DNA of 64,000 nucleotides from Anadara kagoshimensis (lineage: Eukaryota; Mollusca; Bivalvia; Arcoida; Arcidae). Numbering within the stretch: position 1 is the stretch's first letter; every line of letters begins with the position of its first letter. The position numbers were made by a program, and so were the translations under genes. The stretch is from NCBI GenBank assembly GCA_021292105.1, contig CM037868.1:35095523-35159522 (forward strand). Reading direction: 5' to 3'. Under the pieces are notes generated by a model. The model was not told where the DNA came from, made no database searches, and saw only the letters and a list, made by a program, of their open reading frames with translations. This document shows positions 33,001 through 43,789 of this stretch, in pieces.

Positions 33001-34647
33001 TGCAAGAAATAAGTAAGTAATGTTCATCTTCAACCAGATTTTAATTGCATTATGTGATGTTTATTGTTTTTCGCATTTGACTAGATGTTTTCTGAAAATA
33101 AAGGAAGGAAACAAAAATATCAGTCTATTTGCAATAAGACTACAATTATAATGTTATGCTTGGGGAAAGTCTGAAATAACTGATTTGATGTTTTGAAATT
33201 AATTTATTCAAATAAATCAATAAATATTCTATTTCTAAATGAATAATAAAATTATCAATTGTGTAATTACATATCATAGTTAAACGCTATTACATTACTT
33301 GTAACCAAAATGTATACCAACAAAGAAAGTTGCTAACAAATAAGTTGTTGTAACAGGAATTTTTGCAAGCTAATTGTTTATGATTGTCATCATAATATTA
33401 TTGAAAAATATATTTGGGATTTAATAAGTATTTGTTTTTTTTTCACAGGCTATTTAGAGAAGCTTTATAAAGGAGGTCCTGTCCGAATATTAATGATGGG
33501 TCCGACTGGCGCTGGAAAAAGTGATACAGGTAATACAATTTTAGGAGAAAAGTATTTTCCTTCAAAACTGGCTTCGCATTCTGTTACCAGACGTGCAGCC
33601 TACAGATCTAAGAAGAGATTTGGTCGTGTCGTATCGGTAGTGGACACACCAGGTGTATGCGATACAACGATGACGGCCATTGAATTCCAAAATGTTATAA
33701 TGGAAAGTTACATTATGTCTTCTCCTGGACCCCATGCCTTACTCATCGTTCTGAATTTAAAAGCCCGTTATACTGATGAATGTAAGAAGACAATCGATTT
33801 CATAAAAAAGCATCTCACCAAACAGGTGTTTAAACATGTGATTGTGGCTTTTACCCATGAAGATTGCCTCATAGAAGAAAAGGGTAAGCTTGAAGAGTAT
33901 TTGAAAACTGCAACTAAAGACCTTTCCGAATTACTGAACATGTGTAATCAAAGATATGTGCCATTCAACAACAAGATTGAGGACGACGAACAGGTTATAC
34001 GTTTATTTGAACTGATCGATAAAACGGTAGAAATCAACAAGGGCCATTACACAAATAAATTCTTTGAAGAATTTGAAAAGAAACTCCAAAGCAGAATTGA
34101 CCAGCACATTAAAACCCTAACGAAAAAGAAATCTGCTCAGCTCCGTGCTTTAAAGTCGGAATCAACAAAATATGTGGAGGCGGAAATAAAGGTAAAAGAA
34201 AATGCTGAAAAAGAGAAACTACATCGAGATTTGGAAATAAAAGAAAAGAAAACAATTGAAACAAATATTGAACAACAATATGAGCATGTTGTTCAAGAGA
34301 AAACTGAACTGATTAATCATCATTTTGCCATAAAAATGGATGAATGGAAGTTGCGAGAAGAATTGATTAAGAAGTTGGAAAAAGAAAATCTGGTGGCAAA
34401 AAATGAAGTTGGAAGAATTGTTTTAAAATGTTTGAAAAAAGTGGGTATTGGAATTGGGGCATTTCTCGGTGGGGTACTAGCAGCCCCTCTCTTACTAGTT
34501 GGGGGAGTCGTAGTAGCTATTGTGGCACCTGTTGCTGCAGTGATTACAAGCATTGTGTTAGACGACGATACTACCGAGCCAGACGACGATATAAAGGATT
34601 TTGTAGATCAAAAGGTGGCAATTATCCCACAAACTTTAAATCCTTAA
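30051..34647 (+). CDS. GIMAP/AIG1-family GTPase, copy 3 (two coding exons, inverted)
   Basis: Join of 30051-30063 (ATGGCTGATAAAG, donor GTAAGC) and 33449-34647 (acceptor TTTTTTTTTCACAG), in phase, giving 403 residues starting MADKGYLEKLYKGGPVR. The P-loop is GPTGAGKS at 22-29, followed by DT where copies 1 and 2 have ST. DTPG is at 70-73, THED at 140-143 and RYVPFNN at 173-179. A Lys/Glu-rich coiled coil and a hydrophobic Gly/Ala segment (GAFLGGVLAAPLLLVGGVVV) follow. The tail is shorter and different from copies 1 and 2, ending IIPQTLNP. The 3.4-kb intron is filled with retroelement debris, including a GIY-YIG frame. A polyadenylation signal AATAAA stands at 34721-34726, 74 nt after the stop. 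The coiled coil and tail differ from copies 1 and 2 much more than those two differ from each other. Confidence 0.93.
30165..30400 (-). pseudogene. Degenerate retroelement 3' end fragment
   Basis: Reverse-orientation 3' UTR landmarks are recognisable but diverged: CCACAATCCAAAAGCAAA tail, CATCCACCAGGAAAGTGAG, CACCTCCTGTATAACTAGC. Confidence 0.6.
30866..31216 (-). CDS. GIY-YIG endonuclease fragment of a Penelope-like element
   Basis: A 116-residue open frame. Residues about 18-40 read VIYKFQCLEDSSVTYVGKTK, a GIY-YIG start (YKF...YVG) with the following KTKR and the catalytic-region RITEH. SAIFNHVENCKKC (possible zinc ligands) and ILEALHIKDERPTLNKQ close the domain, with E and N where GIY-YIG nucleases place their metal-binding and structural residues. 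This layout, with HV..C..C between the helix and the end, is that of the nuclease fused to RT in Penelope-like elements. The N-terminal side abuts an RT fragment on the opposite strand (31205 on), so the ORF is cut from its own RT. It lies in the intron of GIMAP copy 3 and is probably a relic, although still open. Confidence 0.7.
   Translation of the reverse strand: MLSINISKSNSVLKASVIYKFQCLEDSSVTYVGKTKRFLQRRITEHNKTGSAIFNHVENCKKCKEFGITKCLKSLNKSNSDFDLVILEALHIKDERPTLNKQLAGYGTTFLLNVFQ
31205..32060 (+). pseudogene. Penelope-like RT fragment with complete 3' UTR
   Basis: It encodes the RT core stretch FQQTIGIPMGTNCA then LLADLFLYSYKAEFMQNL. Frameshifts follow, then SLNNPKFGDFVNGIYPSELE, KDTTDSSSSASYLDLYL, KLNDKRDDFNFSIVNFPF and the RT end. 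The catalytic aspartates lie in a damaged IDDV region near 31400. The 3' UTR (31850-32050) ends GGATTAGTATGTTTG. RT is known in this family; assignment to the Penelope-like class is by motif and by the nearby GIY-YIG. Confidence 0.75.
32225..32512 (-). other. Unrecognised open stretch in the GIMAP copy 3 intron
   Basis: About 95 codons stay open on the minus strand without a start Met, containing CRPCGNIDCGYTHDANAC, DYIRKLKLKDVTGLPIW and SCWCSYAKTVGEPMPTFPP. The Cys spacing suggests protein sequence, probably from an old transposon. No family could be named. Confidence 0.25.
32640..32850 (+). pseudogene. Retroelement 3' UTR fragment, well preserved
   Basis: It carries the reference form of both hairpins: GGTGCT/AGCACC and a second with arms CTTCC/GGAAG around CATGGT. 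It is truncated to the 3' UTR. Confidence 0.75.
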
Positions 34648-34720
34648 AAATTTAGGAATTCTTACCACAGAACGAACTGTTATTTCTACAAACTATTTTG
34701 TTCGCACATTATAAACATTC

Positions 34721-34726
34721 AATAAA
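34721..34726 (+). terminator. Polyadenylation signal AATAAA of GIMAP copy 3
   Basis: A canonical hexamer 74 nt downstream of the copy 3 stop codon. No stronger candidate lies between. Confidence 0.6.
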
Positions 34727-34804
34727 CAAATAATATGGCACTTCATGACATTATTAAAATAATAAATATATATATATTATATTATAATATATATATATAT
34801 ATAT

Positions 34805-34960
34805 ATTGTTCATGAGTTACACGGTGAATACGTCACAAGAAAGTGAGGTCGGGTACTCCGGAAAAATAAACATCTATTACTAACTAAGAACTTAGACTGA
34901 AAAGAACGATGGTACATCAGATATATCAAGAACAATTTTGAAATAGAGACACCATACTAC
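34805..34960 (-). pseudogene. Degenerate retroelement 3' end fragment
   Basis: Reverse-orientation remnants (GAATACGTCACAAGAAAGTG, TACTCCGGAAAAATAAACAT, GATGGTACATCAGATATATC) follow a TA-dinucleotide run at about 34767-34806. Confidence 0.55.
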
Positions 34961-35204
34961 TTATATAAATGCATATTCATGATCATTTTTTATATTTTGT
35001 TCATTTAGTTTTAATTTTTATTAAGATTCATTTAGTAATTGATTTTCATTTGGTTACTATCATAAAAATTAAGATATATGAAATTCATGTTTCCCTCTTG
35101 AGTATTTATTTTCACATGATTAATTCGTGTTGTATAAAACATATATTATTATCATGTTTATAAAATATGATAGATTTTCTATATGTGATACGAGTCAAAA
35201 TTCT

Positions 35205-35869
35205 CAAAAGTCGTATCAGCCCTAGGGCTGATATCGGATATATGAAAATAATCCGAATTCAATTCCTTTATCGTTACCGGTTTGACAATAAGCGACGTTC
35301 GTCTGTTTACAAACAAAAATGACGGAACAAGGAGACCGTGTGTTAGGCAGTCTTGCAATAGAATATTAGAGTTAGATGCTTTAATAGACAATCGATTGGG
35401 TGAAGATACACAGAAAATGATGTACTCGCAATGAAAATACAAATATTTTACAAAAACAGTACCCGACACATAAAATCCTCACAGACTTCCTGTGCAGTGT
35501 AAAAGAATTCCGACACCCATTAGATATTTCACCTTGCGATCTTGCCATTATCTGGCAAGATTTTTTCTCAATGTCTGAAAAACAAGTTTTAGTTCTTTGA
35601 ATGAAACATATGGTAAAAAGTTTATAATATGACCATTTTGATATCACACCCTAATCAGCCCTCGAGTCCTGATATCAGCCCTCGGGCTTTCGGCCCTCTG
35701 GCTGATATCAGGACTCTCTGGCTGATAAGGGGTGTGATATCAAAACTGGTCATATAATAATCTCTAATTATATCATGATATATGATCAGGTATTTTCATA
35801 TTGGCCCAGTTATTTGGCTAATGTGTGCCATATTAGCCAAATAAATGGGCAATATGAAAATACCTGATC
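35205..35869. repeat. Palindrome-rich repeat (TATCAGCCC family) with two long hairpins
   Basis: Nested inverted repeats built on CTGATATCAGCCCTCGGGC-like words occur here. 35621-35760 folds with arms TGACCATTTTGATATCACAC and its near-complement, differing by a base. 35784-35869 has arms of about 39 bp (GATCAGGTATTTTCATATTG ... CAATATGAAAATACCTGATC) with a loop of about 10 nt. The open frames across it are by-products. 34960-35200 is AT-rich with no gene seen. Confidence 0.8.
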
Positions 35870-35947
35870 AATGATAATTTATTAGTTACATTTTACACTC
35901 TCAAAAATTTATCAGTACCGTCGATTGTTACAACAAACAAAATTTCA

Positions 35948-36175
35948 CAGGATGAAATACCATCTATAAGCCACCTATAAGCCATGCTTATAGGAGTTAT
36001 AGATTGGCTTATAGGAGCTTATAGGTGGTTTATAGGTGGCTTATAGGACTCCATCTATAAGCCACCTATAAGCCATCTATAAGCCTGGCTTATTGGCACT
36101 CAAAATATAAGCCACCTATAAGCCATGTTATAGGTGGCTTATAGACTGTTTCTATTTCTAAATGAAACATCCCGT
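35948..36175. mobile_element. MITE-like element packed with GCTTATAG/CTATAAGC words
   Basis: The ends read CACAGGATGAAA and TTTCATCCCGTG-like (AAACATCCCGTG). Between them are more than ten copies of GGCTTATAG in both orientations, giving many possible hairpins. A second copy lies at 41505-41716. Confidence 0.7.
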
Positions 36176-36189
36176 GTACTTACATTATG

Positions 36190-36195
36190 GAAGTC

Positions 36196-36226
<31 letters not shown>

Positions 36227-36775
36227 TTTTTTTTTTTTTTTTATTTATTCAGTTTTGTATATAGACAAAAATCATAGGAGAAAATGCGCACTTTAAAATA
36301 TAATGACCGGCAGTAAATTTTATGATTGTTAGTCATCAATTTATTTTTATTTATTTATTATTATTTATTTTTTTTTATTTTTATTTACTTTTTTTATTTA
36401 TTTATTTATTCAGTTTGTATATATGACATAAGGCACTTTAATATATATTTACCGGCATAAAATTTCATCATTGTTAGTTTTCAATTTTATTTATTTATTT
36501 ATTTATTCAGTTTGTATATATGAGAAAAAATCATATGAGAAAATACGCATTTAAAATTAAATGACCGACAGTAAAATTTTATGATGTTAGTTTCAATTAT
36601 TTATTTAGTATTTATTTATTTTTATCCAATTTGTATAAATGACAAAAGGCACTTTAACTTATATTTACCGGCAAAAATTTCATCATTGTTAGTTTTCAAC
36701 TTATTTATTTATTCATTTATTTATTTATTTATTTATATTTATTTATTTATTTATTATTATATTTTTTTATAACCT
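36190..36775. repeat. (TTTA)n arrays with degenerate tandem units
   Basis: Four TTTA runs are separated by similar spacers of about 100 bp (CAGTTTGTATATATGA..., ACCGGCA.AAAATTTCATCATTGTTAG), so this is a higher-order tandem repeat. No coding sequence. Confidence 0.85.
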
Positions 36776-37170
36776 CTAACCTGCTCAACATATTTTTCAA
36801 GCTCCAAATTGACTATTTTACAGCTTCTTATAACGTGATAGTTTCGACTATTCATCAGTTACATATTCATGTCCATAGGTAATATAACATCCCGGTCACT
36901 AATTATTGAACGTACACCTCATCAACACCTTACCTACAAATTGATAACAGAAGCAAATTCAAACTCATTTAACCAGACTAGCATATTCCACGTGAAAAAT
37001 TACCTGTATGATGTTAATCTAATACTTTAATTAATTTGGATGGACCGGAATCTATGATGTCATCTTAGTGAATAGTAATTAGGGAGTATTAAGTACTTTT
37101 TACAAATTGTCATTCATGTGTAAATAAACGAATAAATAAATATTTATTATTAAAACTTTAATAAATATCT

Positions 37171-37212
<42 letters not shown>

Positions 37213-37970
37213 AGAAAAGAGAGATATTACCTAATAATCTGAGTATTTAAATAAATAAATAAATAAATAAATAATAAATAAAAATCACAAATCATCTGAT
37301 GAACTGGTAGATCTTTGAACTATCGTCTCCATGTTAAGATTTCTGGATCCAGTAAAAATTTGTGTTCCCTGATACATAAACCTGCATGGTTTTATAATCG
37401 TAGAAGATATCCATGATCATTATGAATTTTTTTAAACGGGTTTAATATGAAAATGTATTAATGCATTTTACAACTTCGTGATCGGCCCCGTCAAAAACAA
37501 TAATTTTATTTTCATGCCTGCATGATATTATAGCAATATGATAACAATATGATATTGTAGTCGGCTCGGTCAGCGATATTTAACACAGTATTATAATTAT
37601 GTCTCATTTTTATGTGGAGTGATTTTATATTATTTGAATATTTTATCTAGGATCAAGAACGAGGACAGACAAAATTAATATTTACATCTCCATCGCACTC
37701 TCAATAAAATGGGACAGTTAGGTACCATATTCGCGCAAAAGGACTGAGAGTTTCTGTTTAAAAACCTTTAATGAAAGAGTGATATCCTTGCGCAAAAATG
37801 ACACTAAAATGGTGAAAATGGATTTCACTACTACCAATTTACATTTGTTTCCATTGCAGAAACAAGACAAATTTCAAAAGCATAATATCTTTTAATTACA
37901 TGACCAGAAACTACCTGCATACAAATATTTCCTCACAAATGAAATGAATAATTAACCAACTTAGAGTGAG
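36776..37970. other. No gene seen; (AG)n and (AAAT)n microsatellites
   Basis: An (AG)n run lies at about 37172-37205 followed by poly-G, and (AAAT)n at about 37249-37280. The rest is AT-rich without a convincing exon. Confidence 0.7.
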
Positions 37971-37974
37971 TTGA

Positions 37975-38290
37975 GTTGAATAATGATGTTAAACGTACCA
38001 GTCAAGAATATTTCACTTATATTGAGACATCGCCAGCTACAGGTGAATGTGCATAAATTTTGCCTGTGCGTTGCGCTGATGGCTGCTATACAACCAAGCT
38101 ACCGTGAGACGGGACCTCGTTTTTTTTAGTTCCCATCCGAAAGAGCTGTGACTTTCATTTCGCAATGCCGAGTGCTTGACGAAAGAACAATCATTACCCA
38201 CTTTCAAGTTTTGGATCAGATCCGGTCGGGGTTCATACCCACGACCTCCCATTTAGGCGACCAGTCTACAAACTGAGCAACCGCAACAAA
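37975..38290 (-). mobile_element. tRNA-derived SINE
   Basis: On the minus strand the head carries box A (TTGCTCAGTTTGTAGACTGG) and box B (GGTATGAACCCC). The body is related to that at 39370-39665, and the 3' end is GACTGGTACGTTTAACATCA. Confidence 0.75.
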
Positions 38291-38814
38291 CTTAGAAGCA
38301 ATAAAGTTATATGATTAATGTTGTGATTAAAAAAACAAAACAAAAACCCAACTTTTATTTTGATCGGCATTTATTTAAAGTGAATTATTGTTATGAATTT
38401 TAACGATTAGTACAAGTTACGGCCGAAGATTATATGTTGCACCTTGCACCCAGCGGACGGTTTACTGACTATACAGGAGTGCGAGATAACCCTCCTAATT
38501 TACCGAACGGAAAATTTATAATGTGTTTGCTTGCCGAAAAATGGTTGTTTTCTCCATGTACTCCTGTTTTCTCCACAATCCTAGAATCTGGATCTCACCA
38601 GCTTGGTTCGTATTTTGTTCGGGCAAGTCCTAGTGCGAGAAAATTCGTTTGTCGAATGTTGGTTCTTTTCTCAGTGTACTTCCGTTTCCTCCGCCCTTGT
38701 TGAACTTGACGTCTAGATACAAAGACTACACATTTGTTTTTACAAACTTACAAAAAAAATGAATTAGACGTAAAGCATCGTTGCTTTAAAGAATTTCATA
38801 CTATGCAGGTGCGG

Positions 38815-39715
38815 ATCCAGAGTCTTGGTGAATGGGGTGGGGGGGCACAAGAATGCGCCAAAGGCGCGACCTTCTAGGGGGGTCTGGCGTCATGCTCCTC
38901 CAGAAAAAAAATCGCTTTTTTCAGTACAAATAGTGCAATTTCCTGCATCTTGAACACTGTCGAGCGTCCGTTTTACCTCGTATTCAAAGTAGATCTAAAC
39001 CAGTCTAGCTTTTTTTTTTAAATTTTACTATTGACGCAGGTGGCTATGAGTGTCGGTGAGTTCATAATACTAGTATCTTTATCGATATATGTCTATCAAC
39101 AGTACTGTCGAAATTTGCCGCCGTCGGTAACTTGTATTGTCGGTCTTTTTATTTGTCGAGGTGTAGTTGTGCACCGCAGATTCAGACCGACATTTTTTAA
39201 GTTATATTAAAGGAGTTCGTTCGACCTTTGGAAATTGTAGATCGATACGTCGATCCTTTTGAGGGATACCAGTGTTTTGATTTAATTTAGTCGATAAATG
39301 GATGAACGTGGTCTGGGTGATCCAGTTGAGTTGATAAAGGAAAGTCTTTCTGTCTGAATCCCGGTCCTGAGTTTGATTGATCATTAGGTGATGGGGTTTA
39401 ACTTCAAAGTCAACAATATTTCACTTATATCAAGCGCCACCAGCTATAGGTGTAGGTGCAGAAATATTTACCTGTGCTTTGCGGTGATGGCATTATGCAG
39501 TGAGGGTTCTTTATCGTGCCACGCCTACCGTGACAAAGGGTCTCGGTTTTTAAAGTTTGTCCGAAAGAGCCGCATTCATTTTTTAATGCCGAGCAAATTT
39601 GGGTCAGACCTGACTAGAGACCAAACCCTTGACCTCCTTGACAAGCACTTTACCAACTGACCTGCCTGCTACATATACCGAAGGGGTAGGTCTCCTACTA
39701 CCCCCCCCTTTCCAC
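38815..39715. repeat. Long dispersed repeat, copy 1, including a SINE
   Basis: It begins GCGGATCCAGAGTCTTGGTG and shares ATGCGCCAAAGGCGCGA, CACTGTCGAGCGTCC and GTGGCTATGAGTGTCGGTGA with 51660-52305. It includes a minus-strand SINE body at 39370-39665 and ends in poly-C (about 39701-39708). The 270-bp frame at 38434-38703 just upstream shows no recognisable domain. Confidence 0.8.
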
Positions 39716-40079
39716 ACTTGTTTAAAATTAACTGTATGATATCCATCTTTTATTATATTACATTTTGTATTAGTTTTAAAATGACTAGTTAGTCAGTTTT
39801 ATCATTATATAATGCGCATTAAAGGTCAACAGACAAGAATCTTGTCACTAGAAAAAACACTGATTATTTCAGACTGATTTGTTTCGTAAAGCCGATAGTC
39901 GGACGAATATTGTCATGTCATGTGTCATGACAAATAGAATAAAAAGTCAAATGAGACAGATTTTTCCCCCATTAAAACCAATATAAAATAAAAATGTACA
40001 AAAATTTGTACTTTTATATGGATATAGAACATCGTGCTGTAAAAATATACAAAAAAGATAATTCGTGTGCTAAAAATTA

Positions 40080-40081
<2 letters not shown>

Positions 40082-40133
<52 letters not shown>
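40082..40133. repeat. (TC)n microsatellite
   Basis: A pure CT run. The flanking 39720-41040 holds a G-run (about 40478-40488), an (ATA)n run (about 40855-40903) and no gene. Confidence 0.95.
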
Positions 40134-40134
<1 letters not shown>

Positions 40135-40848
40135 ACCATGTCCCTTGGTTTAAAAAGGTAAATTAGATGAATTCACGTATGATTAATGGAATCACTCTTC
40201 GTAGAAGTCTCTTAATTAGTATGACTAATTAACGTTATCTTCTGATACTAACTGGTTTCTTTCGCGACTCAGCGATCAGGTAAATAACATCATCACCTAA
40301 GACTGGTCAGTACTACCTGGATTCTTTCATGCTTCAGCAAACTGGTAAAATACATCATCACCTGATTGCAATTTCCTACCTGCGTACACGAATTAATTAA
40401 TCAGTACCACTCATTAACTGGCCATTACGCTGGTTGATTGGCAATTAGCTGTAAGAGGGCAAAAGTCTGGGCAACTGGGGGGGGGGGGGCACTGAAACTT
40501 GTTTTTTCTATCTTTTAACTTGTACTATATTTAAGTTTCTTTTGAAGAAAACAAGTACCGGTATTACAATAAAAAACTATATTATAATGGACAATTTTTA
40601 ATAAAATTTACTTAAAACTATACAGCTACAGTTTTGATCTCAAGCATTATTGAATTTATAAATAATATATATATTAACCAAAAAAAAAATGTGCCTTAAT
40701 TAAGATTCTACATCTGATCGATGATTGATCTTCATAATTTATCTCTGCCAGCCAGATAAATAAGTATATTACAGGTGAGATTTGACTTCCTGTCTTCTTT
40801 TGGTATCTTGGGTCAGTAACCCTAAAAATTATTTTTCTAATGAAAGAC

Positions 40849-40901
<53 letters not shown>

Positions 40902-41057
40902 TATAAATAAATAATAAATATGTAAAAAAATGACTAAAATCAGATATATTTATTATTTATAGTTTATAAACATCTAAAAGTTTTAGAGCTAGTCACGTGA
41001 TCACATCTTAGATAACTGGGTACTGATATACATTTAAAATAAGAGTAATGAGTTCAT

Positions 41058-41152
41058 GTCCTCCGTGGCCTAATGGATAAGGATGTAGATTGAGAATCAG
41101 ACTGTAGTCAGGAGAACCAAGGATCGCGAGTTCAAGTCCCGCTGGGGGCAAA
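41058..41152 (+). mobile_element. tRNA-like SINE head
   Basis: Box A (TGGCCTAATGGATAAGG) and box B (GAGTTCAAGTCCC) resemble tRNA-Arg, but the anticodon arm is expanded and unpaired and an AT-rich body follows. Treated as a SINE or tRNA pseudogene, not a functional tRNA. Confidence 0.55.
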
Positions 41153-41504
41153 ATTGTGTAAATATATGTGATTTCAGGAAAAATGACATCAAATAAAATA
41201 AATATATGAATAAAAAGATAAACAAACAAAATTAATAGCATAAAAAATTAAACAGAATAAAATTTTTAATTACAATTAAATAATTTTATTATTAAATTAA
41301 AAAAGTAATAAAATTAATGAAATAAGATAATTTATAACAATAAAATAAATATTTTTTAATTAAAAAGTTAATTAGGAAAATAATATTTATTTTTAATATA
41401 TTCATATTATTTTAAAGTTAAAAATAATATATATTGAATTTTGTTTTCTGTATTGACCCTTAAAGATCTTAAAACTAAATTAAAGATCCTTAAAATTTAC
41501 TTCT

Positions 41505-41716
41505 ACTGAAAGAAGGCTTATAGGTGGTTTATAGATGGCTTATAGATGGCTTATATTTTGAGTGCCAATAAGCCATCTATAAGCCGGCTTATAGATGGCT
41601 TATAGGTCATCTATAAGCGGCTTATAGATGGCTTATAGGTGGCTTATAGCCTTCTATAAGCCCTCTATAAGCCCCCTATAAGCCACCTATAAGCTGGCTT
41701 ATAGACAGTTTTTCAT
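41505..41716. mobile_element. MITE-like GCTTATAG element, second copy, inverted
   Basis: It contains GAGTGCCAATAAGCC, the reverse complement of GGCTTATTGGCACTC at about 36088-36102. It ends TTTTCATCTTGTG, matching the inverted left end of the first copy. Confidence 0.7.
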
Positions 41717-41864
41717 CTTGTGTTTAGGCAAATCATATAATAACATAAACATGTGTTTTTAACACGTGCATACATGTCATCTGATATTTTTAAATTGCTC
41801 TGAATTATTTATGGCTAATTGAATAATTATTTCTAATCAGATCATGTGATAACAGATATTTTTT

Positions 41865-42014
41865 GTTTTTATGCGTAGTGTGTAATTTGCATGTAATTTT
41901 CATTAATTAAAAGTTTAGATGGACCGTAAATCACCTGTTTTTGTTTTTATGCGTAGTGTGTAATTTACATGTAATTTTCATTAATTAAAGGCCTAGATGG
42001 ACCGTAAATCACCT
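41865..42014. repeat. Direct tandem duplication, ~74-bp unit
   Basis: Two near-identical units contain TTTTTATGCGTAGTGTGTAA and AGATGGACCGTAAATCACCT. The surrounding 42015-42660 shows no gene. Confidence 0.85.
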
Positions 42015-42664
42015 GGGTCCAATCCACCATATCAAAACTGATCCCCTCAATATAAGTAAAAGAATCTAGATTTGAACTTGAATCACCATCAATTAAGGAT
42101 TGATTTATTATTTTTTAATCGTTCATCAAGGTATGAATAGATAAAGCATGCAGGGACGAATCACAAAAATTGTGAAAGGGTTTAGAGATTATTTGCCCCA
42201 TCCTGCTTTGACATTTCATACTTTGTCGAACTTTTTAAAAAAATCGAATTCTAACAAAACACAAACATCTCAGTACCAATGCGAAAACGCTTAGAGTTTG
42301 CTCTCAAATGGCCTAGTGTTTTCAAAGCCTACATATCTTAGTGTATTTCGCCGCAAACAATGGTTTTGTTTTTAATCGTTCATCAGTCAATCAAAACTCC
42401 TCAGCTTGCGGGCCTCTAATTGACGAATCGCCGACCACGCCTACAATGTTCCGACAAAGGCCCGGCATACTTGAAAAAGACGCAAAAAGAATGAGAACCC
42501 GGCCTGAATTGCGCCATTTAATGACGTCACTGGTACTAGTACGTCTTTATTGACCGTGGTGCTGTTATGGTGCCGTGATGGCGGCCAGTGTCGGATTGTT
42601 CATTTTGAATTTCATAAAGGACACATTGTGGCGAATGTATATAATTAAAAAGTAGAAAATGATT

Positions 42665-43205
42665 TCATCAGCAACAAGGGCATAGTAACTTTGGAACTGA
42701 CAAGTCAGGATAGACACGTGATCCGGAAAGGTAAGCACCTCCTGTTTAGCTACACCCCTCACGTGTGTAATCAAAAATTGTGTGAAAGGAACATAGTACT
42801 AAGGGACGTCAGACATATCCAGGGTAATTCTGGATACAAAGATATCAAATGTATCAGCAATACTGTAATGACGGCTATAAAATGTTTTGAGGGCATTGAT
42901 TAGCCTAGGCTTGCAATGTCCCAACGATTAGTTTTCAAGCAACCTGCTTCGTTGTACAAGCTCTAAAATAGCCAATTAATTGGTAAACAAATACGCCATA
43001 ACCAGGAGAACCGGGTATATTGTTGCACAGAAAAAGAAAGATGACAATATAAAAATTGAAGTCATCACGGTTTGTAATAATGTTTCAAATGTAGCCTTTC
43101 GCGTGCGTCATAATCCAGGTATAAGTCTAAATATGAAGAAGAACTTCAGTCGTATCTTTAATTTCAAGCTCACAAGGATAGATGAATGTGCATTATACAT
43201 TTAAT
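42665..43205 (-). pseudogene. Penelope-like RT fragment and 3' UTR
   Basis: Reverse orientation. The 3' UTR is at the left (CCGGAAAGGTAAGCACCTCC). Then come the RT C-terminus (GGCTATAAAATGTTTTGAGG) and frameshifted RT to about 43200, with the counterpart of the stretch that reads SELE in 56188-56667. The extreme tail is missing. Confidence 0.7.
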
Positions 43206-43337
43206 TTAAAAGCGCAATGATGAGCCTAATCACTCAGTCACGTGGAAAATCGGTATAAAAGGACCAGCTGAAATCACAGTCAGACATTCTATTCTGAACA
43301 GTCTAAGTGTATAGGATGTAAAACAAATACGGAAGTG

Positions 43338-43725
43338 AGGCGCGGTGGCCTAATGGATAAGACGTCAGTCTTTAAATTCCAGGGTCTCTCGTCGCTGTGA
43401 GTTCGAGTCCCGCTCGGATCACATGTGGGAAAGTGAATTTTCCTTACCGTTGGCCTTCACTGATTCACCTGGTATCAGTATAATGGACTGGGGGAGTGGT
43501 ACGCTTATCTGCGGCGTACTGACTCTGTGAGCTAGCACGGTAAAGTCGCCCTCAGTGCGCGCTAGTACAAGGCAGACCATACAACACACTCGCAATTCAT
43601 ATGCACACACAAAAATTGTTCATAGATTATTTCATAGAGATTAATTAAAATAGTTCTCGTCGCGAAAAGCTAAAAAATTGCTGATGCGACGTTAAACAAC
43701 ATTCAACCAACCAAACCCAACATTT
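43338..43725 (+). mobile_element. Full-length tRNA-derived SINE
   Basis: The head has box A (TGGCCTAATGGATAAGA) and box B (GAGTTCGAGTCCC). The body contains CACCTGGTATCAGTATAATG, and the 3' end is GCGACGTTAAACAACATTCA, followed by a short AACC-type tail, the common mollusc SINE ending. Confidence 0.8.
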
Positions 43726-43789
43726 TATGTTTTACTGTGACGTTGACGATATCACCTTGGTTCAAGGTCTGAACACACCCGTTGACCAT

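Noticed and set aside
34320-34655. Alternative frames over the 3' part of GIMAP copy 3
   Set aside because: They overlap the supported GTPase frame and show no motif.
35179-35647. Two minus-strand frames of 88 and 96 residues
   Set aside because: They lie in the palindromic TATCAGCCC repeat and have no domain.
36825-36870. Hammerhead-like words CTGATGA and GAAAC on the minus strand
   Set aside because: Only six bases separate the two words, too few for stem II, and no flanking stem I pairs.
38434-38703. 89-residue plus frame between two repeats
   Set aside because: No recognisable domain and no splice partner; bordered by SINE-type repeats.
41058-41152. Functional tRNA-Arg gene
   Set aside because: Both pol III boxes are present, but the anticodon arm is too long and unpaired. 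It is better read as a SINE head.
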